NCBI RefSeq assembly: GCF_001571105.1
Contig: NZ_BCTD01000009.1
Reading direction: 5' to 3' (one strand)
Length of the DNA stretch: 64,000 nucleotides
Source: Azotobacter vinelandii
GTDB lineage: Bacteria; Pseudomonadota; Gammaproteobacteria; Pseudomonadales; Pseudomonadaceae
Below the pieces are notes generated by a model that worked only from the letters and a program-made list of their open reading frames with translations, was not told the origin of the DNA and searched no databases. Shown in pieces: positions 55,892 through 64,000 of the stretch (its first letter is position 1; every line of letters starts with the position of its first letter). The position numbers and the translations under genes were made by a program.

Positions 55892-57138
55892 TTGATCATC
55901 CTGCTCTCAAAAAGATGCGCTTTCGGCGCAAGCTTTTGTTCCTTGTTCGAGCCGCTGCACACACTGCTCGCGTTCGACTGGCATGGCCCCGACTACCGCT
56001 GGAAAGCGGGAAATGCCATTCAATTGATATCGTCCGAGGATCGACGAACGGACCGCGAAGAGGGTCTTCGCCTCTTGTCCGGGGAAATGACCTCGCCCCC
56101 ATCGGACATGCGATATCGACATGCTTGGTTTTCACACTACCGGCGAAACAAAGCGTACTCGGAATTGCCGATAATTCATTCCGATGTCACTGGGAAAGTG
56201 AATCCCGAATCCAAATCGAATTTGCACAAATCCATGAGGGCAATATGGCATCGATACTGCACTAGCGTCACAAGACAGGAAAAACACCTTTTACGCAGCA
56301 CAAAAAACAGCGAGCGAAACGGCAATCACGATAAAACCATCAAGCACACAAGCGATCATCGCCAACAGGCAACTCAGGAGGCCAGACCGTCTCGAAAATG
56401 GGAATCTCCGTGATAGACCACAGCCGGACGGGAATTTTTCCAGAATAAAAACACAAGCTATTGATTTGAAAAATTTTAACAAAAAAATAACACCGCCAAA
56501 AAAGAATCCTTTAGATTTGCTTTGGCACGATGAACATGCCAGCGAACGCGCTCTCATACAATCCACCCGCAACTATGAAAAGTATGCAATCTTCGTTAAT
56601 ACGGCCCCTTTCAATAGCAAAAAGCAAATTTATGCAGTGCAAAATATAACTGAAAAAAGCTCATCGCCATCCTTCATGAGGATTACAATGCCAACAAATC
56701 GAAGCACGATATCCGGCTAGCCACCGACCGAAACAGAGATTGCCACGCATATCTATCGACAGAACAACTAAGACAATCCTGTAAAACCATCTCGAAAATC
56801 GAAAAGTTGCCATGGAAATCTGCTCGAACAACGCGCGGAGTTTCCCGACGGAAAAATATCGAAATGCCATCGCGCTTGTTTTTCAAGCATTTTTTCGAAA
56901 AGCCGGGAAACAGTTGTGCAATGAACCCCGCGCCCTCCATGAAGGGCCGCGAGACCGGGATATTCGAAACGGCGATCGACAGACCGACAGTCGTCTGGCC
57001 GCCGTGAAGTCTCGGAATATTTCGGATGATGGCTGTATACGTATATATGGATGTGGATTATCGAAGCGCATCGTCGATGCCAGGGGCGCAAACTTGGCGC
57101 AAAAGCCTGCGCCAGGCCCATCCGCGTTGATCAATGGA
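55892..57138. other. AT-richer intergenic region upstream of arsA
   Basis: About 1.25 kb between arsA and ldcA, both reading leftward, with no gene I can support. From about 56150 to 56900 it is visibly richer in A and T than the rest of the window (AAAAATTTTAACAAAAAAAT-type runs near 56470). Short open frames exist, for example 56466-56720 (+) and 56291-56572 (-), but they have low-complexity products and no family resemblance. It presumably contains the arsA promoter and regulatory sites; the lower GC could mark a silencer-bound or horizontally acquired stretch. Confidence 0.5.
57095..57114 (-). terminator. Possible terminator after ldcA
   Basis: A perfect 7-bp stem (TGGCGCA / TGCGCCA on the minus strand) with a 6-base loop lies about 25 bases past the ldcA stop. 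Only a short T-rich stretch (AGTTTG) follows, so efficiency is uncertain. Confidence 0.4.
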
Positions 57139-59379
57139 TCAGCACAGACAGTCGACCGTGTAGACCCGCCCTTGCGGGCCCTCCTCATGCTGCAGGCCGT
57201 GCACGTCCAGGCCGAATCCCGGAAAGCGCGCATCGAAGGCACGGGTGGAATGCAGGTACTCGACGATCGCCCTGGTGGTCCGGGTGAAGCGCTCGCCCGG
57301 CATGATCAAGGGAATGCCCGGTGGATAGGGCACCAGCATCACCGCCGCGATGCGTCCCTCGAGATGCTCGATGGGCACCGCCTCGACCTCGCCGCGCACC
57401 AGCTTGTCGTAGGCATCCGCCGGCTTGAGGGCGATCTCCGGCAACAGGCTGTACAAGTGCTTGAGCGCCTTGGCCCGGGCGCTTTGCCGGTTGAAGTCGT
57501 GCAACTGGTCGCACAAATCGCGCAGCCCCATGCCGGCATAGCAGGCGCCGCCGGCCCCGGCGATGGACGGCAGCACCTGCTCCAGCGGCAGGTTGGCGTC
57601 GTAGCAACGCTTGAACTCCAGCAACTCGGTCAGCAGGGTGCTCCACTTGCCCTTGGTGATACCCATGGAGAACAGCACCAGGAAGGAATACAGGCCGGTC
57701 TTTTCCACCACCAGGCCACGCTCCCACAGGAAGCGGCCGACCACCGCCGCCGGAATGCCCTGCCCGGCGCCCCCCAGCCCCGGTGTCACCAGGGTGACCT
57801 TGATCGGATCGAGCAGCACGTAATCCTCCGGCAAGGCATCGAAACCATGCCAGTCGGCCGCCGGGGTCAACAGCCAGTCGGCGGCGTTCCCCTGCCCTCC
57901 GGTCGCGCCGAGCGGCGGCTGCCAGATATCGAACCACCAGTCGTCCGCCGCCAGGCCCTGGCGCAGGTTGGCCAGGGCATGACGGAAACTGAGCGCCTCG
58001 TCGAAGGTCTCCTGGATCAGCGAACGGCCGGCCGGCCCCTCCATCATCGCCGAGGCGACATCCAGCGAAGCGAGGATGCCGTACTGCGGGGACGTGGAGA
58101 TGTGCATCATGAAGGCTTCGTTGAAGCGGTCGCGGTCCAGTTGCCGGCGTCCACCGTCCTGCACGTGGATCATCGAGGCCTGGCTGAAGGCCGCCAGCAG
58201 CTTGTGGGTGGAGTGGGTGCTGAACACCAGCGGAGCGTCCGGCGAGCGCGTGGTGCCCATGCCGTAGCGCCCGGCATAGAACTCATGGAAGGCGGCGTAG
58301 GCGAACCAGGCCTCGTCGAAGTGCAGCACCTCGACGCTATCGCCCAGGGTCCGCTTGATCAGCTCGGCGTTGTAGCAGAGGCCGTCGTAGGTGGAGTTGG
58401 TCACCACGGCGAGCTTCACCCGCGGCTCGCGGCCGCGAGCCAGGGGGTTGGCGGCGATCTTCGCGGCGATCGATTCGCGGCTGAATTCGCTGAGCGGAAT
58501 CGGCCCGATGATGCCCAGCTCGTTGCGCTCCGGCACCAGATAGAGGGGAATCGCTCCGGTCATGACGATGGCATGGACGATCGACTTGTGGCAGTTGCGG
58601 TCGACCAGCACCAGGTCGTCGCGGGCGACCATGGAATGCCAGACGATCTTGTTGGCGGTCGAAGTGCCATTGATCACGAAAAAGGTGTGATCGGCGCCAA
58701 AATTGCGGGCCGCCCTGAGTTCCGCCGCGGCCAGCGGGCCGGTGTGGTCGAGCAGCGAGCCGAGTTCCGGCACCGACACCGAGAGATCGGAGCGCAGGGT
58801 GTTCTCGCCGAAGAACTGGTGGAACGCCTGGCCCACCGGGCTCTTGCGGTAGGCCACGCCGCCGCCGTGACCGGGCGTGTGCCAGGAGTAGTTGGACTGC
58901 AGGGTGTGCTCGACCAGTGCGCTGAAAAAAGGCGGCAGCAGCCCGGCCAGGTAGCCGCGGGCGGCGCGGGCGACCTGGCGGGCCAGGAAGGGCACGGTGT
59001 CCTCGAACAGATAGAGGATGCCGCGCAACTGGTGGAGGTTGGCCATCGCCTCGGCCGGAGCGTTCTCGATGGTGATCCGCTCGCCGAGGGCGAAGATCGG
59101 CAATTGCGGAGCACGGGCACGGGCGAGGCGGATCAGCTCGAACATGTCCTGCAGCAGGCGCGGGTTTTCCCCTGCCCCCTCGGCGGCGACCAGGACGCAG
59201 GCCAGGCCGTGGTGGGTCGAAGCGACGATGCGCCCTTCGCTGGAACTGGCGCTGGAAAGGATACTGAAGCCGTTCTGCTCCAGTTCCCGGGCGATCGCCC
59301 GCACGCGCTCGCCGGCGACGCTGTCGGCCTTGATGTCGCGATGGACGATGAGAATCGGAAAATCGAGGTCTTTGTACAC
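57139..59379 (-). CDS. ldcA: Lysine decarboxylase LdcA (Orn/Lys/Arg decarboxylase family)
   Basis: A 746-residue fold-type I PLP enzyme that converts lysine to cadaverine. The N-terminal receiver-like wing domain (about 1-130) begins VYKDLDFPILIVHRDIKAD. The PLP core has SNYSWHTPGHGGGVAY, VINGTSTANKIVW and the Schiff-base Lys393 in STHSTHKLLAAFSQ. The C-terminal domain contains MLVPYPPGIPLIMPGERF. Similarity along the whole chain is to Pseudomonas LdcA, where arginine control has been described. The start is a GTG; no in-frame ATG exists at this place. The gene precedes the dnaQ-rnhA block exactly as in Pseudomonas. Confidence 0.93.
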   Translation of the reverse strand: MYKDLDFPILIVHRDIKADSVAGERVRAIARELEQNGFSILSSASSSEGRIVASTHHGLACVLVAAEGAGENPRLLQDMFELIRLARARAPQLPIFALGERITIENAPAEAMANLHQLRGILYLFEDTVPFLARQVARAARGYLAGLLPPFFSALVEHTLQSNYSWHTPGHGGGVAYRKSPVGQAFHQFFGENTLRSDLSVSVPELGSLLDHTGPLAAAELRAARNFGADHTFFVINGTSTANKIVWHSMVARDDLVLVDRNCHKSIVHAIVMTGAIPLYLVPERNELGIIGPIPLSEFSRESIAAKIAANPLARGREPRVKLAVVTNSTYDGLCYNAELIKRTLGDSVEVLHFDEAWFAYAAFHEFYAGRYGMGTTRSPDAPLVFSTHSTHKLLAAFSQASMIHVQDGGRRQLDRDRFNEAFMMHISTSPQYGILASLDVASAMMEGPAGRSLIQETFDEALSFRHALANLRQGLAADDWWFDIWQPPLGATGGQGNAADWLLTPAADWHGFDALPEDYVLLDPIKVTLVTPGLGGAGQGIPAAVVGRFLWERGLVVEKTGLYSFLVLFSMGITKGKWSTLLTELLEFKRCYDANLPLEQVLPSIAGAGGACYAGMGLRDLCDQLHDFNRQSARAKALKHLYSLLPEIALKPADAYDKLVRGEVEAVPIEHLEGRIAAVMLVPYPPGIPLIMPGERFTRTTRAIVEYLHSTRAFDARFPGFGLDVHGLQHEEGPQGRVYTVDCLC

Positions 59380-59435
59380 GAACCATGTCCCGAGGAAGAT
59401 TTGCCTCAGGATAAGCCAGGGCGACGGCCTTCCGG

Positions 59436-60170
59436 CTACTGCTGCTGCGCCTGCTCCATCTGCAGCCACAGCGGCGGAGCGCCAGCGGCCTTCTCGATCG
59501 CCGCCAGCCGCTCGGCATGCGCGGCCAGCTCCTGCTCGCCGGCGCGGATCACCCGGGTGCGCTGACGCTCCGGCGACAGCCGGCGGATCGCCGAAGCCTG
59601 GGCGCGGCCCCCGTTCTCGCTCCCCTCGCCGGACAGCGACAGGTGCGTCTGCCCACCGGTCATGGCCAGCCAGACGTCGGCGAGGATCTCGGCGTCGAGC
59701 AGCGCGCCGTGCAGGTCGCGGTTGGAGTTGTCGACGTCGTAGCGCTTGCACAGGGCATCGAGGCTGTTGCGCTGGCCGGGGTGGCGCTCGCGGGCCATCA
59801 GCAGGGTGTCGAGCACCGTGCAATGGGCATTGACGTCGGCGCGCTCGGTCTGTCCCAGCCGAGAGAACTCGTCCTCGATGAAGCCGATATCGAACGCCGC
59901 GTTGTGGATGATCAGTTGGGCGCCCTTGATGAACTCGAAGAACTCCTCGGCGATGTCGGCGAACCGCGGCTTGTCGGCGAGGAAATCGTCGGTGATGCCG
60001 TGCACCGCGACGGCGCCCTCGTCCACCGTGCGGTCCGGCTGCAGATAGACGTGGAAATGCCGCCCGGTGAGACGCCGCCCCTGCAGCTCGACACAGCCGA
60101 TCTCGATGATCCGGTGGCCTTCGGTCACCGGCATGCCGGTGGTTTCGGTATCCAGTACGACGCTGCGCAT
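59436..60170 (-). CDS. dnaQ: DNA polymerase III epsilon subunit (3'-5' exonuclease)
   Basis: A 244-residue DEDDh proofreading exonuclease: Exo I LDTETTG with Asp7 and Glu9, Exo II HNAAFDIGFIEDEF, and Exo III LHGALLDAEILADVW with the catalytic His. The C-terminal tail (ERQRTRVIRAGEQELAAHAE onward) binds the alpha subunit. It edits replication errors within the Pol III core. It follows rnhA by 17 bases on the same strand, the conserved rnhA-dnaQ pairing. Confidence 0.96.
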   Translation of the reverse strand: MRSVVLDTETTGMPVTEGHRIIEIGCVELQGRRLTGRHFHVYLQPDRTVDEGAVAVHGITDDFLADKPRFADIAEEFFEFIKGAQLIIHNAAFDIGFIEDEFSRLGQTERADVNAHCTVLDTLLMARERHPGQRNSLDALCKRYDVDNSNRDLHGALLDAEILADVWLAMTGGQTHLSLSGEGSENGGRAQASAIRRLSPERQRTRVIRAGEQELAAHAERLAAIEKAAGAPPLWLQMEQAQQQ

Positions 60171-60187
60171 GTTCTGTCGCTCTCCTC

Positions 60188-60646
60188 CTAGACGCCGTGT
60201 TTCTTCTGCGCGCGGGCGGCGGCGACGCCGCGGTTGGCCAGCAGGTCGGCGCGTTCGTTGCCGGGATGGCCGGTATGCCCGCGCACCCAGCCCCAGGTGA
60301 CCCGATGGCGGCCGACCTGCTCGTCGAGCTGCTGCCAGAGATCGGCGTTCTTCACCGGCTGGCGCGCGGCGGTCTTCCAGCCGCGCTTCTTCCAGTTCGG
60401 CAGCCACTCCAGGATTCCGCGCATCACGTATTCGGAGTCGGTGGTCAGGTGCACCTCGCAAGGCCGCTTGAGTTCGGCCAGCGCGCGGATGGCCGCGGTC
60501 AGCTCCATGCGGTTGTTGGTGGTTTCCGCCTCGCCGCCCCAGAGCTCGCGCTCGACGCCCTGGCAGACCAGCAGCGCGCCCCAGCCCCCGGGACCGGGGT
60601 TGCCCTTGCAGGCTCCATCGGTATAGATCTCGACCTTGTCGCTCAC
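60188..60646 (-). CDS. rnhA: Ribonuclease HI
   Basis: A 152-residue enzyme that cuts the RNA strand of RNA:DNA hybrids. The catalytic carboxylates are present: Asp10 (IYTDGACKGNPGPGG), Glu48 (NNRMELTAAI), Asp70 (LTTDSEYV) and the last Asp in GHPGNERADLLAN. Length equals the E. coli enzyme. The ATG immediately follows the stop of the methyltransferase gene (no gap), indicating coupling. Confidence 0.97.
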   Translation of the reverse strand: MSDKVEIYTDGACKGNPGPGGWGALLVCQGVERELWGGEAETTNNRMELTAAIRALAELKRPCEVHLTTDSEYVMRGILEWLPNWKKRGWKTAARQPVKNADLWQQLDEQVGRHRVTWGWVRGHTGHPGNERADLLANRGVAAARAQKKHGV

Positions 60647-61411
60647 TCAAGCCTCATGTTTCGACGACGCGCGCCCGCTGACCTTGACCACCGGCAGCGG
60701 CAGCAGCTTGCCGATGGGCTCCCGGCGAGTCTGCGGCAATGGCCGCAGGCCGACCACCAGCTTGCGCACCACCAGCAGGTAGAAACCGCCGCCCGGCATC
60801 TGCCAGGACTCGCCCCAGGACTCCAGGCGCGCGGTGCGGGATTGCCAGGCGCGGGATGAAAGCGGCGGACGATAGCATCCGAAGCGACGTTTCTCCAGCG
60901 CGAAACCGAGCAACGACAGCCAGTCGCCGACCCGGCTGGAACCGATGCAGCGGGCCTGGCGCAGCGCATCGCTGGCGAAAAGGCGGCGCAGGCCCCAGAG
61001 GCTGCGCGGATTGATGCCGACCACCAGGAGATGGCCGCCGGGGCGGACACTGCGCGCCGCCTCGCGCAGCAGCGCGTGGGGCGACAGGCTGAAGTCCAGG
61101 GCGTGCTGCAACACCACCACGTCGGCGGCATGTTCGGCCAGCGGCCAGGCCTGCTCCTCGCAGACGATCTGCACTCCCGGCAAGGGCGCGCCCAGGCGCA
61201 CGCAGCAACGGATCTGCGCCGTCCCCTCGAAGTCGCCCGGCGGACCGTAATGCACCAAGTAACCGCCGAAGAAGCGCGCCAACTCCTCCTTGAGCAGGCG
61301 TCGCTCCTCCTGCAGCATCTGCTGCCCCAGGGGCGTAGCGAACCATTCCCGGGCGTCACGCACCAGTGACAGCCAGCGGGGATCGGCGTTGGCGAAGGGT
61401 CGGTCGGTCAT
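60647..61411 (-). CDS. SAM-dependent methyltransferase (class I)
   Basis: A 254-residue protein with a Methyltransf_11-type core: ADVVVLQHALDFSLSPHALL (motif after the SAM loop) and EAARSVRPGGHLLVVGINPR. The usual GxGxG SAM loop is poorly conserved in this protein; the corresponding segment is RLGAPLPGVQIVCEE. Orthologs sit before rnhA in many pseudomonads. The substrate is not known. The stop directly abuts the rnhA start. It is divergent from gloB. Confidence 0.82.
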   Translation of the reverse strand: MTDRPFANADPRWLSLVRDAREWFATPLGQQMLQEERRLLKEELARFFGGYLVHYGPPGDFEGTAQIRCCVRLGAPLPGVQIVCEEQAWPLAEHAADVVVLQHALDFSLSPHALLREAARSVRPGGHLLVVGINPRSLWGLRRLFASDALRQARCIGSSRVGDWLSLLGFALEKRRFGCYRPPLSSRAWQSRTARLESWGESWQMPGGGFYLLVVRKLVVGLRPLPQTRREPIGKLLPLPVVKVSGRASSKHEA

Positions 61412-61589
61412 GAAAACTCCCTGCGTGCGAACGCTCGGTCTAAGATGGAACGAATCCTTTTAAGTTTAGCGGTCGCCAGCGTCAACACACCCCGGTGCCG
61501 CGATCCCTTCAACCCCGATGGACAGACCCGACAGGAGAATGCGGAACCGCCCGGCAAGACCGCGATGCCGGGGCGCCCGCGAAGACGGC

Positions 61590-62366
61590 ATGGTACGGAT
61601 AGATGCTCTCCCCGCCTTCCAGGACAACTACATCTGGCTGCTGCAAGATCCCACCACCCGGCGCATCGCCGTGGTCGACCCCGGCGATGCGACGCCGGTG
61701 CTCGCCTGGCTGGAGGCGAATCCCGGCTGGCAGCTCGCCGATATCCTCATCACCCACCATCACGCCGACCACATCGGCGGCGCGGAAATCCTCAAGCGAA
61801 CGACCGGGGCCCGGGTGCTGGGCCCCGACGACGAGCGCATCCCGGCGCGGGATCTGACGCTGCACGACGGCGAAAGCGTCGAGGTCCTCGGCTACGCCTT
61901 CAGGATTCTCGAAGTGCCCGGCCACACCCGCAGCCACATCGCCTATTTCCACGCCGCCGCACAACCCTGGCTGTTCTGTGGCGACACCCTGTTCGCCGCC
62001 GGCTGCGGGCGTCTCTTCGAAGGCACGCCGGGCCAGATGCGCCGATCGCTGGAGCGGCTGGCCGGGTTGCCCGAGGCGACCCTGGTCTACTGCAGCCACG
62101 AATACACCCTGAGCAACCTGCGTTTCGCCCAGGCGGTGGAACCGGACAATCCCGCCATCGCCCGGCGCCTGGCCGAGGTGACCGCTTGGCGAAACGCAGG
62201 AAGCGGCAGCCTGCCGTCGGAACTGGCCCTGGAACGGGAAACCAACCCCTTCCTGCGTACCGGCGAAACATCCGTTAAAGAAAGAGTGGCCCGCCGCTGT
62301 GGCCAGCCAATGCTTGACCCAGATCAAGTTTTCACGGAGTTGCGGGCATGGAAGGACAATTTCTAG
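61590..62366 (+). CDS. gloB: Hydroxyacylglutathione hydrolase (glyoxalase II)
   Basis: A 258-residue metallo-beta-lactamase-fold hydrolase that splits S-D-lactoylglutathione. The dinuclear metal site is visible as ITHHHADHIGG, with the further ligands in VPGHTRSHIAYF, FCGDTLFAAGCGRLFEGTP (bridging Asp) and YCSHEYTLSN. The C-terminal glutathione-binding segment (ERETNPFLRTGE) is typical of GloB. The start MVRIDALPAFQDNYIW is the family beginning. The gene is followed, in the same direction, by mltD. Confidence 0.95.
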   Translation: MVRIDALPAFQDNYIWLLQDPTTRRIAVVDPGDATPVLAWLEANPGWQLADILITHHHADHIGGAEILKRTTGARVLGPDDERIPARDLTLHDGESVEVLGYAFRILEVPGHTRSHIAYFHAAAQPWLFCGDTLFAAGCGRLFEGTPGQMRRSLERLAGLPEATLVYCSHEYTLSNLRFAQAVEPDNPAIARRLAEVTAWRNAGSGSLPSELALERETNPFLRTGETSVKERVARRCGQPMLDPDQVFTELRAWKDNF

Positions 62367-62464
62367 ACAACTACCAACAGTTTACGGACTCCCGACGGGT
62401 TGACCCTGCTTCGGGACGCTTCCTAGAATCGGCCCACTTTTTTGCCCGGACTGTCCACTCGCCC

Positions 62465-63805
62465 ATGTCAAAGTCACTTTTAGGAGGCGTTGTCCCAGGT
62501 GTTCTGGCGAGGCGTAGCCCGCTCCTCGTCGCCCTCCTGGCCACCGCACTGGCAGGCTGCCAAAGTACCAATCAGCGACCCGATGACGAATATTCGCGCC
62601 TGGTCGCGAAGCCCAAGCGCGAAACACTGTGGCTGGAACAGGCCGCCAGCGCGCAGCCTCAGGACATCTGGGTACGCATGCGCGAAGGTTTCTCGCTGCA
62701 GGACGAGATAGACGTCAACCCGCGCATCGAGCGCCAGCGCCTGTGGTTCGTCAGCAACCCGTTGCACATCGACAAGGTCAGCGAGCGCGGCGCCCTCTAC
62801 ATGCATTACATCGTCGAGCGCCTGGAAGAACGTGGCATGCCGCTGGAGCTGGCCCTGCTGCCGGTCATCGAGAGCGCCTACAACCCGCTCGCCTATTCCC
62901 GCGCCCATGCGGTGGGCCTCTGGCAGTTCATTCCCTCCACCGGTCGCGACTACAACCTGCACCAGACCCAGTGGTACGACGGCCGCCGCGACATCACCGC
63001 CTCCACCCAGGCGGCGATCGAGTACCTCTCCAAGCTTCACGACATGTTCAACGGCGACTGGCTGCTCGCCCTGGCCTCCTACAACGCCGGCGAGGGCACG
63101 GTCAGCCGGGCCATCGAGCGCAACCGCCGGCTCGGCCTGCCCACCGACTACTGGAACCTGCCGCTGCCCAAGGAAACCCAGGACTACGTGCCCAAGCTGC
63201 TGGCCCTGTCCCAGGTGATCATGACTCCCGAAGCCTATGGCATCAGCCTGAGCCCGATCGCCAACGAGCCCTATTTCGATCGGGTGGAGATCGGCGGCAG
63301 CATGGAGCTGTCGCGCCTCGCCGAGATGGCCGGCATAGACAAGGGCGAACTGTTGCGGCTGAACCCGGCCTACAAGCGCGGCATCACCCTGGACGGGCCC
63401 CAGTACCTGCTGGTGCCGACCGAAAGCGCCGAACGGCTGCAGCTCAGCCTGGGACGCACGCCCGAGCAACTGGCCGAATGGCGGAAACAGCGCCTGGCCG
63501 CCAGCCACGGCGGCGTCCGCCCGAGAAGGCCGGAACTGCATCGGACCTTCAGCCTGCAGCAGGCCACCACGCCGCCCAGCGCCGCACGGCTGCTGGCCCT
63601 GGAGGAAGAGCGGCCGCCGCGGCGGACGTCCGTCGCCGGCAAGAAGCGCAAGGCGGTGACCTACTACAAGGTGCGCAAGGGGGATTCGCTCCACCGCATC
63701 GCCCAGCGCTTCCAGGTGGACACCAAGACATTGCAGCGCTGGAATTCCCTGAGCGGCCGGACCATCCGCCCGGGGCAGACCCTGACCCTCTTCCTGGCGA
63801 ACTGA
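62465..63805 (+). CDS. mltD: Membrane-bound lytic murein transglycosylase D
   Basis: A 446-residue lipoprotein: signal ending LLATALAGC with lipidation at Cys32, SLT domain with catalytic Glu136 in LALLPVIESAYNPLAYSRA, and downstream motifs AVGLWQFIPSTGRDY and LALASYNAGEGTVSRAIERN. A peptidoglycan-binding LysM module lies at the C-terminus (VTYYKVRKGDSLHRIAQRFQ). It cleaves glycan strands to 1,6-anhydro ends in the periplasm. A weaker LysM-like segment occurs at about residues 300-345 (GSMELSRLAEMAGIDKGELL). I place the start at MSKSLL; a frame open upstream overlaps gloB and would not give a signal peptide. Confidence 0.94.
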   Translation: MSKSLLGGVVPGVLARRSPLLVALLATALAGCQSTNQRPDDEYSRLVAKPKRETLWLEQAASAQPQDIWVRMREGFSLQDEIDVNPRIERQRLWFVSNPLHIDKVSERGALYMHYIVERLEERGMPLELALLPVIESAYNPLAYSRAHAVGLWQFIPSTGRDYNLHQTQWYDGRRDITASTQAAIEYLSKLHDMFNGDWLLALASYNAGEGTVSRAIERNRRLGLPTDYWNLPLPKETQDYVPKLLALSQVIMTPEAYGISLSPIANEPYFDRVEIGGSMELSRLAEMAGIDKGELLRLNPAYKRGITLDGPQYLLVPTESAERLQLSLGRTPEQLAEWRKQRLAASHGGVRPRRPELHRTFSLQQATTPPSAARLLALEEERPPRRTSVAGKKRKAVTYYKVRKGDSLHRIAQRFQVDTKTLQRWNSLSGRTIRPGQTLTLFLAN

Positions 63806-63949
63806 CAGCGGCCGGCGATGTCCGATCGCAAGTTCCGCGGAAGTTCGCCGTCTCCCGCCCCCGTCCGACACGAGAAGGGGCCGGGAGCGCGAGCTTTTTC
63901 CAAGGCTGACAAGCTGTTACTGTAGCGGCCCGAATGTCCAGAAGTCGCC

Positions 63950-64000
63950 ATGGATCGGACCCTCCTACCGATGCGTCCCCTCTGTCTGCTGTTGCTCAGT
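63950..64000 (+). CDS. Start of a secreted protein, truncated by the window edge
   Basis: The last 51 bases read in frame as MDRTLLPMRPLCLLLLS, the start of a signal peptide; a second in-frame ATG lies at 63971. In Pseudomonas the gene after mltD is a peptide-type ABC substrate-binding protein, so that identity is likely by synteny. The sequence alone shows only the signal-like beginning. Confidence 0.5.
   Translation, partial: MDRTLLPMRPLCLLLLS

Noticed and set aside
56291..56720. Short open frames in the arsA-ldcA gap as genes
   Set aside because: AT-rich, low-complexity products with no supporting context; could be chance.

Overview
The window is a high-GC gammaproteobacterial chromosome segment whose gene content and order are Pseudomonas-like: gpsA-sixA, fabAB, metH, and the run ldcA-dnaQ-rnhA-methyltransferase-gloB-mltD. 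The best evidence for the genus is the phenolic-lipid (ars) locus. It carries two adjacent type III polyketide synthases with Trp281 in the first and Gly284 in the second, which are exactly the cyclisation-determining residues known for ArsB and ArsC of Azotobacter vinelandii. I therefore read the window as Azotobacter, most likely A. vinelandii or a very close relative. No tRNA, rRNA, CRISPR array, complete insertion sequence or prophage was seen.

Layout. 1-3690: sixA (cut by the window edge), gpsA, and the fabA-fabB unsaturated fatty acid operon ending in a clear terminator. 3697-11442: a minus-strand operon of type II secretion/type IV pilus-like genes (receiver-only response regulator, GspE-type ATPase, PilM/N/O/P-like proteins, secretin, three pseudopilins) preceded by a candidate sigma-54 promoter; it has no GspF-type platform protein and no prepilin peptidase. 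11946-16787: a zinc-limitation (Zur-type) island with QueD2-like, gamma-carbonic anhydrase, FolE2 and periplasmic amidase genes, a decayed zinc-independent threonyl-tRNA synthetase, a small secreted protein, and two Zur-box-like palindromes. 16940-28116: metH, REP-like repeats, a YggL-type gene, a three-gene signalling operon (periplasmic binding protein, hybrid histidine kinase, diguanylate cyclase) ending in a 140-bp MITE, a Cho nuclease gene and a UPF0303 gene. 28160-36099: a NifO-like protein, a ZIP metal transporter, an RlmN-like radical SAM enzyme, a VOC protein, and a sulfonate-type ABC transporter with a flavin monooxygenase.

36120-55891 is the centrepiece: about 20 kb on one strand. 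ArsA (ER-KS-AT-ACP-KR) and ArsD (dehydratase plus phosphopantetheinyl transferase) together supply a complete type I fatty acid synthase that feeds very long acyl chains to ArsB (alkylresorcinol) and ArsC (alkylpyrone). Directly downstream lie a LolD/LolE-like ABC pair, a LolA-like periplasmic carrier, an outer-membrane beta-barrel, a GT4 glycosyltransferase, a discrete acyltransferase and a DUF2147 protein. I propose that these form a system that modifies phenolic lipids and carries them to the outer membrane during encystment. That role is an inference from context. An AT-rich 1.2-kb leader precedes arsA.

57139-64000: ldcA (lysine decarboxylase), then the conserved dnaQ/rnhA/methyltransferase and gloB/mltD blocks, and the first codons of a further secreted protein at the right edge.
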